Source: Photobacterium indicum (GTDB lineage: Bacteria; Pseudomonadota; Gammaproteobacteria; Enterobacterales; Vibrionaceae). From it: a stretch of DNA of 64,000 nucleotides. The position numbers and the translations under genes were made by a program. Below the pieces are notes generated by a model. The model worked only from the letters and a program-made list of their open reading frames with translations, was not told the origin of the DNA and made no database searches. Shown piece after piece: positions 36,172-44,861 of this stretch (position 1 is the stretch's first letter; each line of letters begins with the position of its first letter). The stretch covers positions 434,001 to 498,000 of the forward strand of contig NZ_PYOC01000001.1 in NCBI RefSeq assembly GCF_003026215.1. The letters are read 5' to 3'.

Positions 36172-37428
36172 TTATCTTGTTGGCTCGTCGATGTTTTCTT
36201 CTGACAACGTTAAAAGAAATACTTCGAGCTGGTTGAGTTGGTAAGGTAATAATTTCAACGGTGCTAAATCTGAATGTGTCCCGAATGGCGTGGCTGCCCG
36301 ATTGTAATAGTGGAGTACTTCTGTGAGTGTGCTGAATTGTCCTGCATGCATATAAGGGGCGGTATCGGCAATGTTCCTCAAACTCGGTACTTTTATAGCG
36401 CCCTTTAGTTCGTCACTGGCTCTTTTGATAAAAATCAGCTCTTTACATTGTGCTGATTCGCTATCGCTATAGTAACCAAGGCAATTAAATGGGTCTTTGA
36501 GAGCATGCTCGACTCCCGTAAATCGTCCTTTCTGGGCGGAAAGGTGAGGCGTCGGAACCGTTGTCGCGTGAAAGTCACCATTCGAGAAGAGTGCGCCGTT
36601 ATGGCAACGAATACATTGCCCTTGTTCGCTGATAAACAGTTTAAGCCCTGCAATTTCGTTTTCGCTTAATAACGGCTTTCCGCCGATATCGGGCGATCTG
36701 GATGGTTCGGTGACTTGATCGATATAGCGATCGAACCGAGTATCTCTTGGCCATAGGGTTGCTTGATAAGCGGCTAATGATTTCCCTATATTTGCGTAAA
36801 CACGGTTGATTTCCGTTTGTATTTGAATGCCTAGCCACTGCCAGTTCTTTTGTTCTTCTACGTATTGGCTGGTCGGAGAGGCCTGCTCTGGTAAAATGGT
36901 ATTCATAAGCAGGGCAGGGAGGCTACCGAAAACAGTCTGGTAAAGTTGTGGATATCGATTTAACACGTATTGCACATATTGCGTACGAGTGCCGCCATGT
37001 TCAATATGATTTTCTAGTGGTTTTAATGCTTGTGCCCATAGGCTATCAGCACTGCCATCCAGCATAAACCAGTTGAAGCTAGCAATACCCAGCAATGTTG
37101 GTACTTGTTTATCTAACGAGATATCGCTATTGGCCGCTAGGGTGAAATAGTGCTCTGGCTGGTGGCAGCTCGCACAGGCGATTTGTTGATAGCGGCTCAG
37201 TTGAGTATCAGAAAAGAGTAACTTACCAAGTAATGCAGCCTGCGGATTGAGTAAATAGTTATTAGACGGATCATTTATTTCCCATTTACTTGGAAGGCGC
37301 AAGCTGCGAAGTATGGCTAATTCCTCATCAGTCCAAATTGTTATTACAGGCGCTGGGTTATAGGTTATTAAATAAATTAATAACACTGTTATAGCTGAGC
37401 CTACAATCACCATTGCTTTATTTAGCAT
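36172..37428 (-). CDS. Di-haem cytochrome c peroxidase family protein
   Basis: About 418 residues from ATG 37428 (TTG 37446 and ATG 37413 are also possible). An N-terminal membrane anchor (AMVIVGSAITVLLIYLITY) is followed by two haem-binding motifs, CASCH and CIRCH, as in bacterial cytochrome c peroxidase/MauG proteins. The segment FNWFMLDGSADSLWAQALKPLENHIEHGG is the family's conserved loop. Likely acts at the periplasmic face, reducing peroxide or oxidising a partner. It overlaps the end of the upstream YtkA-like gene. Confidence 0.85.
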   Translation of the reverse strand: MLNKAMVIVGSAITVLLIYLITYNPAPVITIWTDEELAILRSLRLPSKWEINDPSNNYLLNPQAALLGKLLFSDTQLSRYQQIACASCHQPEHYFTLAANSDISLDKQVPTLLGIASFNWFMLDGSADSLWAQALKPLENHIEHGGTRTQYVQYVLNRYPQLYQTVFGSLPALLMNTILPEQASPTSQYVEEQKNWQWLGIQIQTEINRVYANIGKSLAAYQATLWPRDTRFDRYIDQVTEPSRSPDIGGKPLLSENEIAGLKLFISEQGQCIRCHNGALFSNGDFHATTVPTPHLSAQKGRFTGVEHALKDPFNCLGYYSDSESAQCKELIFIKRASDELKGAIKVPSLRNIADTAPYMHAGQFSTLTEVLHYYNRAATPFGTHSDLAPLKLLPYQLNQLEVFLLTLSEENIDEPTR

Positions 37429-37831
37429 TAGTATGATCCAGATCAAATTCTATTTTTTGATGGAATTTTGAATTGGGGTTTAAATCAATTAATTCGATTA
37501 TCCACGCCCCATACATATTAAACTTTATGCCATCAACAATGTATTCTCCGGGCTTCGGTTCATTAATTAGCAGAGGTTGCGTCGGTAAGCCATGCTGATG
37601 GGCGGGCATCCCTCCCTTTATTTGAAACTCTAACCCTTGAACAGGTTGCCCTGTTGTGTCATCGATATGAATAATCCAAGAGTGAATTTTATTTAAAACA
37701 ATAGGAAATTCAGTGGGTTCTGCGGTGATGCTGTATTTAGGTGTTTGTACAATAACGGGCAGCGTTGATGAGGCCATCGATGGGCTGTTCATCAATACGA
37801 GTAATGTAATAATTATATATTTATACAACAC
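37418..37831 (-). CDS. YtkA/FixH-like periplasmic protein
   Basis: 137 residues with a signal peptide (cleavage near MASS, residue ~20). The beta-sandwich domain has FPIVLNKIHSWIIHIDDTTGQPVQGLEFQIKGGMPAHQHGLPTQP, a pattern of the YtkA-like domain seen in copper- and oxidase-related proteins. The HQHG histidines may bind metal. First gene of the operon and overlapping the peroxidase gene. Confidence 0.65.
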   Translation of the reverse strand: MLYKYIIITLLVLMNSPSMASSTLPVIVQTPKYSITAEPTEFPIVLNKIHSWIIHIDDTTGQPVQGLEFQIKGGMPAHQHGLPTQPLLINEPKPGEYIVDGIKFNMYGAWIIELIDLNPNSKFHQKIEFDLDHTNAK

Positions 37832-38173
37832 AGCAACCTAGCTTATTAATTATTATATTTATTGTTTGAAGTATTGTATTGATAGCGTTATTGATCAAGC
37901 TCAGCATTAAGATTAATTATAACAATCTAGCCTTATATAAATATCAAGGTTGAAGTTTGGTATTAATAACTAGTTATATTCCTATTTACAAAGTGGTATT
38001 TTTTTTACCTCTTTATTGGTAATTATTTGCGGGTGTTTGTCGGTGTTTAAATTATAGTTAATCGTGTTGTGGTATATGTACTTTATAGGTCATGACGCCA
38101 ACGTAGAAGCTCTGGTTTTATCGCGTGAACTACACTAAAACGACTTGTCGCCCATAAGTGAAAGGATAATGAG
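37832..38173. other. Divergent intergenic region
   Basis: Very AT-rich. Holds the promoter of the YtkA-peroxidase operon (left) and of the dienelactone hydrolase gene (right). TTGATA and TTGATCAA near 37880-37897 recall FNR half-sites but are not a proper FNR palindrome. No gene seen. Confidence 0.4.
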
Positions 38174-38920
38174 ATGAAGAAGCTGCTAGTAACATTATTG
38201 TTTTTATCAACATTGTTTGTATCAACGTCTGTGCTTGCTTCACAAGGAGAATCCGTAAGCTATCAAGTCAATGGCGAAGAATATGAAGGCTTTTATATGG
38301 CCCCAAGAAAAGGTGCGCCTTTAATCTTAATGGTTCATGACTGGGATGGACTTACCGCCTATGAAAAAAAGCGCGTAGGTATGCTAACTGATGAAGGCTA
38401 TGCGGTGTTTGCAGCTGATCTCTTTGGTAAAGATGTACGCCCCACAGAAACAGAAGAAAAGAAAAAGCTAACAGGCGCTTTATATCAAGATAAAGAAAAA
38501 ATGTTGGGCTTGCTTGATGGTGCATTAGAGAAAGCCGCATCATTGGGTGCAAAAGCCGATAATACCGTTGCAATGGGCTATTGTTTTGGCGGGGCAGCAG
38601 TACTTGAAATGGCTCGCAGTGGTGCAGGTATGAAAGCATATGTCACCTTCCATGGCGGATTAAAAACACCAGAAGGGGCTGACTACGCGAAAACAAAAGG
38701 AAAGGTACTTGTGTTTCATGGTGGTGGTGATACCTCTGTAACCATGGCTGATTTTGCAGATCTTTCTACAGCCCTTGAAGCCAGTAATGTCGACAGCGAA
38801 ATGATTGTATACAGTGGTGCACCACACGGCTTTACTGTTGAAGGTTCCGATCGTTATCAAGCAGCAGCCGATCAAAAATCTTGGGCACGTTTTGTTGAAT
38901 TTTTAGCAGAAATTAAATAA
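38174..38920 (+). CDS. Exported dienelactone hydrolase family protein
   Basis: 248 residues with a Sec signal peptide (cleavage after VLA, ~residue 22). Alpha/beta hydrolase of the dienelactone hydrolase type with a cysteine nucleophile in GYCFGGAA, an acidic residue in HGGGDTSV and His in APHGF. The family hydrolyses lactones or esters; a periplasmic location is unusual for the classical catabolic enzyme, so the substrate is open. Single gene followed by a terminator. Confidence 0.83.
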   Translation: MKKLLVTLLFLSTLFVSTSVLASQGESVSYQVNGEEYEGFYMAPRKGAPLILMVHDWDGLTAYEKKRVGMLTDEGYAVFAADLFGKDVRPTETEEKKKLTGALYQDKEKMLGLLDGALEKAASLGAKADNTVAMGYCFGGAAVLEMARSGAGMKAYVTFHGGLKTPEGADYAKTKGKVLVFHGGGDTSVTMADFADLSTALEASNVDSEMIVYSGAPHGFTVEGSDRYQAAADQKSWARFVEFLAEIK

Positions 38921-38966
38921 CTGTCTCTGCTAGTCAAATTTAATAGCCATTTTCTGATGTCGAGCC

Positions 38967-38998
38967 AAAAGGGTTGCGTTAAACGTAATCCTTTTAAT
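38967..38998 (+). terminator. Intrinsic terminator after dienelactone hydrolase
   Basis: AAAAGGGTTGCGT (38967-38979) pairs with ACGTAATCCTTTT (38983-38995) using two G-U pairs and a 3-base loop, ending in TTTTAAT. Confidence 0.6.
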
Positions 38999-39113
38999 AT
39001 AAGGGAAAATCATAGTGTAATTATTGATTCGATTGTGAGTAAACAATTTTGCGAGCATACTGGTTTATGCTATGGCAATGCCCCTAAGAATGATGAAAGA
39101 GTGAGGAGCCCAT

Positions 39114-39623
39114 TTGAATATCATAGAAACAGAACGATTAACGATTCGCTGGTTAACAGAAGATGATGCTGAGTTTATTTATAGGCTTTATAACACCGAT
39201 TCATTCTTACAGTTTGTGGGTGATAAGAATTTACAAACAATAGACGATGCTCGTAAATACTTACTGACGGGTGCATTAAATATGTATGAGCGCATTGGTA
39301 TGGGCTTGTATATGGTTGAACTAAAATCGGACAAGACGGCATTAGGTATTAGTGGCTTAATAAAGCGTGACTCTCTTAATGACATCGATATTGGCTACGG
39401 TTTTTTACCTGAATTTGAAGGTAAAGGGTATGCGTATGAAGCGGGTGTCGCGCTAAAATCCTATGCTAAAAATATCCTGAAGATTGAACGGTTAGTTGCG
39501 ATTACTACCGCTGATAATAAGCGCTCTATAGCGCTGTTAGAAAAGTTGGGGCTCGACTTTGAAAGTACAGTTGAAGAACCAGATAATCAGCCAGCTTTAT
39601 GCTTGTATGCAATGCCCCTGTAA
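39114..39623 (+). CDS. GNAT acetyltransferase (RimJ/RimL-like)
   Basis: 169 residues. The best start is TTG 39114, placed 5-6 bases after GAGGAG; no in-frame ATG lies near the natural N-terminus (NIIETERLTIRWLTEDD). Family signs: GYGFLPEFEGKGYAYEAGVAL (acetyl-CoA loop) and ADNKRSIALLEKLGLDF. It may acetylate an N-terminal or small-molecule amine. It is 29 bases upstream of ybjQ. Confidence 0.82.
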   Translation: MNIIETERLTIRWLTEDDAEFIYRLYNTDSFLQFVGDKNLQTIDDARKYLLTGALNMYERIGMGLYMVELKSDKTALGISGLIKRDSLNDIDIGYGFLPEFEGKGYAYEAGVALKSYAKNILKIERLVAITTADNKRSIALLEKLGLDFESTVEEPDNQPALCLYAMPL

Positions 39624-39652
39624 ACATTCGAATAACAAAAAAGGAAATCATT

Positions 39653-39967
39653 ATGTTATGTGTTACAACGTCAGACATTATTGGACGAGAAATTACAGAA
39701 ACATTGGGTGTTGTTACGGGTAATGTTGTGCAATCTAAGCACGTAGGTCGAGACATTATGGCAGGTTTTAAAACTATCTTTGGTGGTGAAATTCGCGGCT
39801 ATACTGAAATGCTCACAGAAGCTCGTGAAGAAGCCTTAAACCGTGCAATTGCCGATGCACAATCGCAAGGCGCTGATGCAATCGTAAATCTTAGGTTTAC
39901 AACAAGTGCAATCATGCAAGGTGCTTCAGAAATTCTTGCCTACGGTACAGCGGTTAAACTACGTTAA
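39653..39967 (+). CDS. ybjQ: YbjQ/UPF0145 family protein
   Basis: 104 residues from ATG 39653, which follows AAAAAAGGAAATC; the longer frame from 39599 overlaps the upstream gene. Matches YbjQ: MLCVTTSDIIGREITETLGVV at the start, then RDIMAGFKTIFGGEIRGYTEML and GADAIVNLRF. The fold is a small pentameric putative heavy-metal-binding domain; role unknown. Followed by a terminator. Confidence 0.88.
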   Translation: MLCVTTSDIIGREITETLGVVTGNVVQSKHVGRDIMAGFKTIFGGEIRGYTEMLTEAREEALNRAIADAQSQGADAIVNLRFTTSAIMQGASEILAYGTAVKLR

Positions 39968-40073
39968 TTCATTAGGCTTATTTTGATGTTTGCTAAATAA
40001 CTTAGCATAAATTGCAAAGAATTTAGCAAATTTGCAGTACGTAAATACCGTTGGAATAATTTTATATATATAC

Positions 40074-40108
40074 GAACGCCGGCACATGATTTTTGTGCAG
40101 GCGTTTTT
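40074..40108 (+). terminator. Intrinsic terminator after ybjQ
   Basis: AACGCC (40075-40080) and GGCGTT (40100-40105) with inner GCACA/TGTGC pairing, followed by TTTCTT. Lies between convergent ybjQ and pflB. Confidence 0.75.
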
Positions 40109-40165
40109 CTTATGACTAAATGTTTAATCAGCGTTTATATATGGACGTAACTCTTTTGGGCTGTA

Positions 40166-42463
40166 TTACATCTTATCTGTAAAAGTGCGAGTTATAACGT
40201 CTTGCTGCTGTTCTTTGGTTAACGAGTTAAAACGAACTGCATAACCAGATACTCGAATAGTCAGTTGAGGATATTTCTCTGGATGCTCAACCGCATCAAG
40301 CAACATCTCACGATTCATCACGTTTACGTTCAGGTGTTGACCACCTTCCACATCAACTCCATTTTTACCGCCTTCGTGGTGGAAATAACCATCCATTAAG
40401 GCTGCCAGATTTTGTTTTTGGGTATCCATATCTTTACCCAGTGCATTTGGCACGATGGAGAAAGTGTACGAGATCCCGTCTTTCGCGAAAGCAAACGGTA
40501 GTTTCGAAACCGATGTTAATGACGCGACAGCCCCGTTTTGGTCACGACCATGAACTGGATTTGCTCCTGGGCCGAAAGGCATACCGGCACGACGACCATC
40601 TGGCGTATTACCCGTTTTCTTACCATAAACAACGTTAGAAGTGATAGTCAGGATCGATTGGGTTGGAACCGCTTCGCGATACATGCTCATCTTCTGAATC
40701 TTCTTCATGAAGCGTTCAACAAGATCGCAGGCAATGTCATCCACACGTTCGTCGTTGTTACCGAATTTCGGATAGTCACCTTCAATGTTGAAATCGATAG
40801 CAATACCATCTTCGTCACGAATTGGAGTGACTTTAGCAAACTTGATAGCTGCCAATGAATCGGCCACAACAGAAAGCCCCGCGATTCCACACGCCATGGT
40901 ACGACGGACGTCACGATCCATCAGCGCCATTAGCGACGCTTCATAGCTATAACGGTCGTGAGAGTAGTGAATGATGTTCAGAGCGGTCACATATTGTGTT
41001 GCTAACCAATCAAGCATTTCATCAAATCGTGGTATTAGACTATCGAAATTAAGTACGTCATCTGAAATTGCAGGTATTTGAGGGCCAACCTGTACTTTTG
41101 ATTTTTCATCAATACCACCGTTGATGGTATAAAGCAGCGCTTTTGCCAAGTTTGCACGCGCCCCGAAGAACTGCATGTCTTTGCCGACGATCTGTGGGCT
41201 GACACAACACGCAATCGCATAGTCATCGTTATTGAAATCAGCACGCATCAAATCATCATTTTCGTACTGGACTGACGATGTCTCAATAGAGATTTTTGCT
41301 GCATATTTCTTAAAGGTGATAGGCAGTTGCTCAGACCAAAGAATGGTCATGTTAGGCTCTGGTGCTGGGCCCATGGTATGTAACGTATGCAAGTAACGGT
41401 ACGTGGTTTTACTTACCAATGTGCGGCCGTCAACCCCCATTCCTGCCATCGCTTCTGTTGCCCAGATTGGGTCGCCAGAGAACAGCGAGTCGTAATCAGG
41501 CGTGCGAAGGAAGCGCACCATACGTAGCTTCATGATGAAGTGGTCGATCATCTCTTGCGCTTGCTGCTCGGTGATCAAACCGTTATTTAGGTCACGCTCA
41601 ATGTATACATCAAGGAACGTTGAGGTACGCCCCAGAGACATTGCTGCACCGTTTTGTGACTTCACCGCCGCAAGGTAACCAAAGTACGTATATTGAATTG
41701 CTTCTTGAGCTGATCGAGCAGGGGCTGACATATCAATGTCGTATTTAAGGCCCATCGTACGAATGTCTTCTAATGCTAGCATTTGGTCGGCCAGCTCTTC
41801 ACGCAGGCGCAATATTTTTTCTAGATCTTGACCGTGCTCTAGGAACGTCTGAGTTGATTTGTACTGTTCTTGTTTGTCTACTTTTAGAAAGTCGATACCG
41901 TAAAGTGCAATACGACGATAGTCGCCGATAATACGTCCACGGCCATAAGCGTCGGGTAAACCAGTAATAATGCCTGAACTACGGCAGGCTATGATGTCTT
42001 TGGTATATAAATCAAAACACGCTTTGTTATGCGTTTTGCGATAATCCGTAAACGTTTTTTCAACGGCTGGATCCAACTCACGACCATATACTTCACATGA
42101 GTTTTTAACCATTCGAATACCGCCGTTGGCGATGATAGCGCGTTTTAATGGTTTGTCAGTTTGTAGGCCTACGATGGTCTCAAGCTCTTTGCTGATATAG
42201 CCAGCATCATGGGAAGTAATGGTTGAAGGCAAATCAGTATCAAAGTCAACTGGAGCATGTGTACGGCTCTCTTCTTTGATACCGTTTAATATGCTATTCC
42301 AAAGGGTGTTGGTTGCTTCAGTAGCATCGGCAAGAAAAGTTTCATCACCTTCATAAGGTGTATAGTTGCTCTGAATGAAGTCACGAGTATTTACCTCGGT
42401 TTGCCAATCACCGACAGTGAAGCCTCTCCATGCTTGAAGCATTTCAGAAGTTGGAATTGTCAT
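40166..42463 (-). CDS. pflB: Formate C-acetyltransferase (pyruvate formate-lyase)
   Basis: 765-residue glycyl-radical enzyme converting pyruvate and CoA to acetyl-CoA and formate in anaerobic growth. Catalytic pair Cys419-Cys420 ([19 protein letters not shown]) and glycyl-radical loop RVSGYAVRF with Gly740. Length and motifs match E. coli PflB closely. The activating enzyme gene pflA and the formate channel focA, often adjacent, are not next to it; the left neighbour is ybjQ and upstream is a P-loop protein. This copy must rely on a PflA encoded elsewhere, and may be a second paralogue. Confidence 0.95.
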   Translation of the reverse strand: MTIPTSEMLQAWRGFTVGDWQTEVNTRDFIQSNYTPYEGDETFLADATEATNTLWNSILNGIKEESRTHAPVDFDTDLPSTITSHDAGYISKELETIVGLQTDKPLKRAIIANGGIRMVKNSCEVYGRELDPAVEKTFTDYRKTHNKACFDLYTKDIIACRSSGIITGLPDAYGRGRIIGDYRRIALYGIDFLKVDKQEQYKSTQTFLEHGQDLEKILRLREELADQMLALEDIRTMGLKYDIDMSAPARSAQEAIQYTYFGYLAAVKSQNGAAMSLGRTSTFLDVYIERDLNNGLITEQQAQEMIDHFIMKLRMVRFLRTPDYDSLFSGDPIWATEAMAGMGVDGRTLVSKTTYRYLHTLHTMGPAPEPNMTILWSEQLPITFKKYAAKISIETSSVQYENDDLMRADFNNDDYAIACCVSPQIVGKDMQFFGARANLAKALLYTINGGIDEKSKVQVGPQIPAISDDVLNFDSLIPRFDEMLDWLATQYVTALNIIHYSHDRYSYEASLMALMDRDVRRTMACGIAGLSVVADSLAAIKFAKVTPIRDEDGIAIDFNIEGDYPKFGNNDERVDDIACDLVERFMKKIQKMSMYREAVPTQSILTITSNVVYGKKTGNTPDGRRAGMPFGPGANPVHGRDQNGAVASLTSVSKLPFAFAKDGISYTFSIVPNALGKDMDTQKQNLAALMDGYFHHEGGKNGVDVEGGQHLNVNVMNREMLLDAVEHPEKYPQLTIRVSGYAVRFNSLTKEQQQDVITRTFTDKM

Positions 42464-42845
42464 ATTTATACCTCGTAATAAGAGTTATATAGATTTTGTG
42501 TATTGAATAAGTAGAAATCAGATAACATAAAATTTTCCACCACTGTGATGTGATGATTTCTAGCCGTATTCTGAGCGAGAAAATTGATACGGTGTGTTAT
42601 GTTATTGATTGATTAATATCGCTACTTTTCGTTGACGGCATACTATGCCCAGCACGGCTATGAGTAAAATGAATGCTTATCATATTTTGAATGCGCTGTG
42701 TGCATAGATTGATTTGATGTGAGGTTCTATTTCTATATAACTGCTTTATACTCAATGGATAAGTATGACGTTTGTGGTGGTAGCAAGTTACCTTCGGTAT
42801 ACGTATTTTGCTAGCCATAATTGTTTAGAACACAAGAGGTATTGT
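42464..42845. other. Upstream region of pflB
   Basis: AT-rich control region. The pflB ribosome site reads ACGAGGTATAAAT just before its ATG. TTGATTGATTAATATC near 42605 and TTGATTTGATG near 42710 resemble FNR half-sites but lack the ATCAA partner at the right distance. No gene seen. Confidence 0.4.
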
Positions 42846-43433
42846 CTATGATCTATGGTATCTGTTTATCACATTTTCTATGGTCATTATTCCAAACATA
42901 ATTTTCCTGACAAATGACTCGGAAGTGCCAACGAAGTAGAAGTGAGGATGCCTAGACCAAATCTTCTGCAGTTTTTCATCTAATTGAACTGCTTGTTCAG
43001 AAGACTCGTTTCTTACCGGATTGTTACTGCTGATATCATGTCCGGTGGCTGCTGCAGATTCAAAAAAAATTACGGCATCATAGCGAGCGATTTCATGGTC
43101 AAAGGTTGAATTTACATCTTTAAAAAAGTCGCTTTCCGTACCAGGCCAGTAAGCTAGGCCGTCAAGTGACCCGCGATCGCAAACCAGCAACCTATCCGGA
43201 AATTGTTTTTTATGGATTTCCTCCAGATTTTTCTGCAGCTGAAAAATAGTTTTCTGAATCATTCTGAGTGTTTGATCATTATCTGAGCGCGTTATTCCTC
43301 CGGAAAAGAGCAAGGTTGCAGCCTCGGGTACAACGGCAATTTTATGACCTAGCTCTCTACGGAATAGATCCAGTGCTGTGGTTTTGCCTCCACCGGGACC
43401 ACCCGTTACGACAACTTGCAACTGCTTTTTCAT
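42846..43433 (-). CDS. AAA/P-loop NTPase (AAA_28 type, kinase-like)
   Basis: 195 residues with Walker A GGPGGGKTT (11-19) and RLLVCDRGSLDGLAYWPG as a Walker B/kinase motif. Similar small proteins are grouped as AAA_28 or NadR/thymidylate-kinase-like ATPases whose substrate is unknown. Probably cytosolic. Divergent from the MerR-methyltransferase gene by 140 bases. Confidence 0.75.
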   Translation of the reverse strand: MKKQLQVVVTGGPGGGKTTALDLFRRELGHKIAVVPEAATLLFSGGITRSDNDQTLRMIQKTIFQLQKNLEEIHKKQFPDRLLVCDRGSLDGLAYWPGTESDFFKDVNSTFDHEIARYDAVIFFESAAATGHDISSNNPVRNESSEQAVQLDEKLQKIWSRHPHFYFVGTSESFVRKIMFGIMTIENVINRYHRS

Positions 43434-43573
43434 TACGGCCTCTAACTAGCGAGTTGTTATCTAAGAAGCTTAGTCAAAAGTTGAAAATAATTAGCTATTT
43501 CTAAAGTTGTTATTGACCTGTCTATAACTTCATAGTTTAAAGTGCTCTTATTCAAACAATGGAATCGAATTAA

Positions 43574-44749
43574 ATGGTGTATCGAATTTCTGAACTCGCT
43601 GTTGAAGTGGGGCTGTCACGCGCCGCTCTACTTTACTATGAAAAACAAAGCCTTATAAAAGGTCGGAGATTAAGTAACGGCTATCGAGTATACAGCGAGA
43701 GTGATCTTCAGCGCATCCGTTTAATTCGGCAACTTCAGGCTGGAGGATTAACCCTCAAAGAGTGTAAAGCGTGCTTAGAGGCAAAAGTAGATCGTAAACT
43801 TTTACAAAGTCGATTACATAAATTGGATGATGAAATTGCCCAAAAACAACAGTCGCGACAGCTTCTCGCGGCGATGCTTGGTGAGGGAAACCTCAAAGAG
43901 TGGCATGAAAATACAAATAAATTAGCGCCTGATGCGCATTTAGATTGGTTAATGAAGCAGGGATTCAGTGAAAAAGAAGCTCTGCGATTAAAATGGTTAT
44001 CAAAAGACATGAACGAACACGAACAGTATATGGCCGAATTTATGACGGTCTTTGAAGCACTTGACCGATGGGCGCCAGGAAGTGAAAGTGAAACACTCAA
44101 AGCGTTGTCGCTTTTACCTGAGCAACCGAAAGTCATTCTTGAAATTGGCTGCGGTAAAGGGCTGGCCACGACGGTACTGGCAAAGAATACGACCGCATCT
44201 ATTACAGCAGTGGATAACGAGCAATCGGCATTAACAAGACTTAGTGACCGTTTTGAAGCGGATGGTTTAGCATCTCGACTCACAACAGTTTGTGCCAGTA
44301 TGACGACGCTGCCTTTTAGTGAGGCGAGTTTCGATCTTTTATGGGCAGAAGGAAGCGCTTACATTATGGGTGTGACCAAGGCTTTATCTCAATGGAAGCC
44401 TCTGCTTGATGACGGCGGTATTTTAATGCTAAGCGACTTAGTCTGGTTGACTGATACGCCGAATGAGGAAGCTATCGAATTCTGGAAGCATGAATATCCT
44501 GATATTCAAACGGTTACTACACGTATCAAACAGATGGAAATTGCTGGTTATGACGTTATTAATAGCTTTACGCTCAGTCGCCAAGCATGGCAGAACTACT
44601 ATGAACCATTGAAGTTGCGCATTGAAGAAGTACAATCAGAAATGCAAGGCTCTCAGGTACTGAAAGAAATTAGTAAAGAAGTCGACATTTACAGCAACTA
44701 TCTTGGTCAGTTCGGCTATCAGATGTTTATCCTAAGAAAGTGCCGTTAA
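43574..44749 (+). CDS. MerR-type regulator fused to SAM methyltransferase
   Basis: 391 residues. Residues 1-70 form a MerR winged helix (YRISELAVEVGLSRAALLYYEKQSLI), 75-105 a coiled-coil dimer helix, then a linker domain (~110-175), then a class I methyltransferase with motif I VILEIGCGKGLA (187-198), an acidic loop (TAVDNE) and motif IV-like FDLLWAEGSAY. It should bind DNA and SAM; whether it methylates a small molecule that is also its inducer is unknown. Stands alone, ended by a symmetric terminator. Confidence 0.82.
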   Translation: MVYRISELAVEVGLSRAALLYYEKQSLIKGRRLSNGYRVYSESDLQRIRLIRQLQAGGLTLKECKACLEAKVDRKLLQSRLHKLDDEIAQKQQSRQLLAAMLGEGNLKEWHENTNKLAPDAHLDWLMKQGFSEKEALRLKWLSKDMNEHEQYMAEFMTVFEALDRWAPGSESETLKALSLLPEQPKVILEIGCGKGLATTVLAKNTTASITAVDNEQSALTRLSDRFEADGLASRLTTVCASMTTLPFSEASFDLLWAEGSAYIMGVTKALSQWKPLLDDGGILMLSDLVWLTDTPNEEAIEFWKHEYPDIQTVTTRIKQMEIAGYDVINSFTLSRQAWQNYYEPLKLRIEEVQSEMQGSQVLKEISKEVDIYSNYLGQFGYQMFILRKCR

Positions 44750-44801
44750 AGTAGCGGTTATCTCTTTTTTTTTAAGTATGTTTTAAAGAGGCACTATCGT
44801 G

Positions 44802-44828
44802 AAAACCACCTCCAATGGAGGTGGTTTT
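44802..44828. terminator. Bidirectional intrinsic terminator
   Basis: AAAACCACCTCC (44802-44813), loop AAT, GGAGGTGGTTTT (44817-44828) followed by T. Serves the MerR-methyltransferase gene and the convergent P450 gene. Confidence 0.9.
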
Positions 44829-44861
44829 TGTTGAAACACTAGACGCAGTATTGTGGGCGGG

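Noticed and set aside
42600..42725. FNR box upstream of pflB
   Set aside because: Only half-site-like TTGAT sequences were found, without a correctly spaced ATCAA partner.
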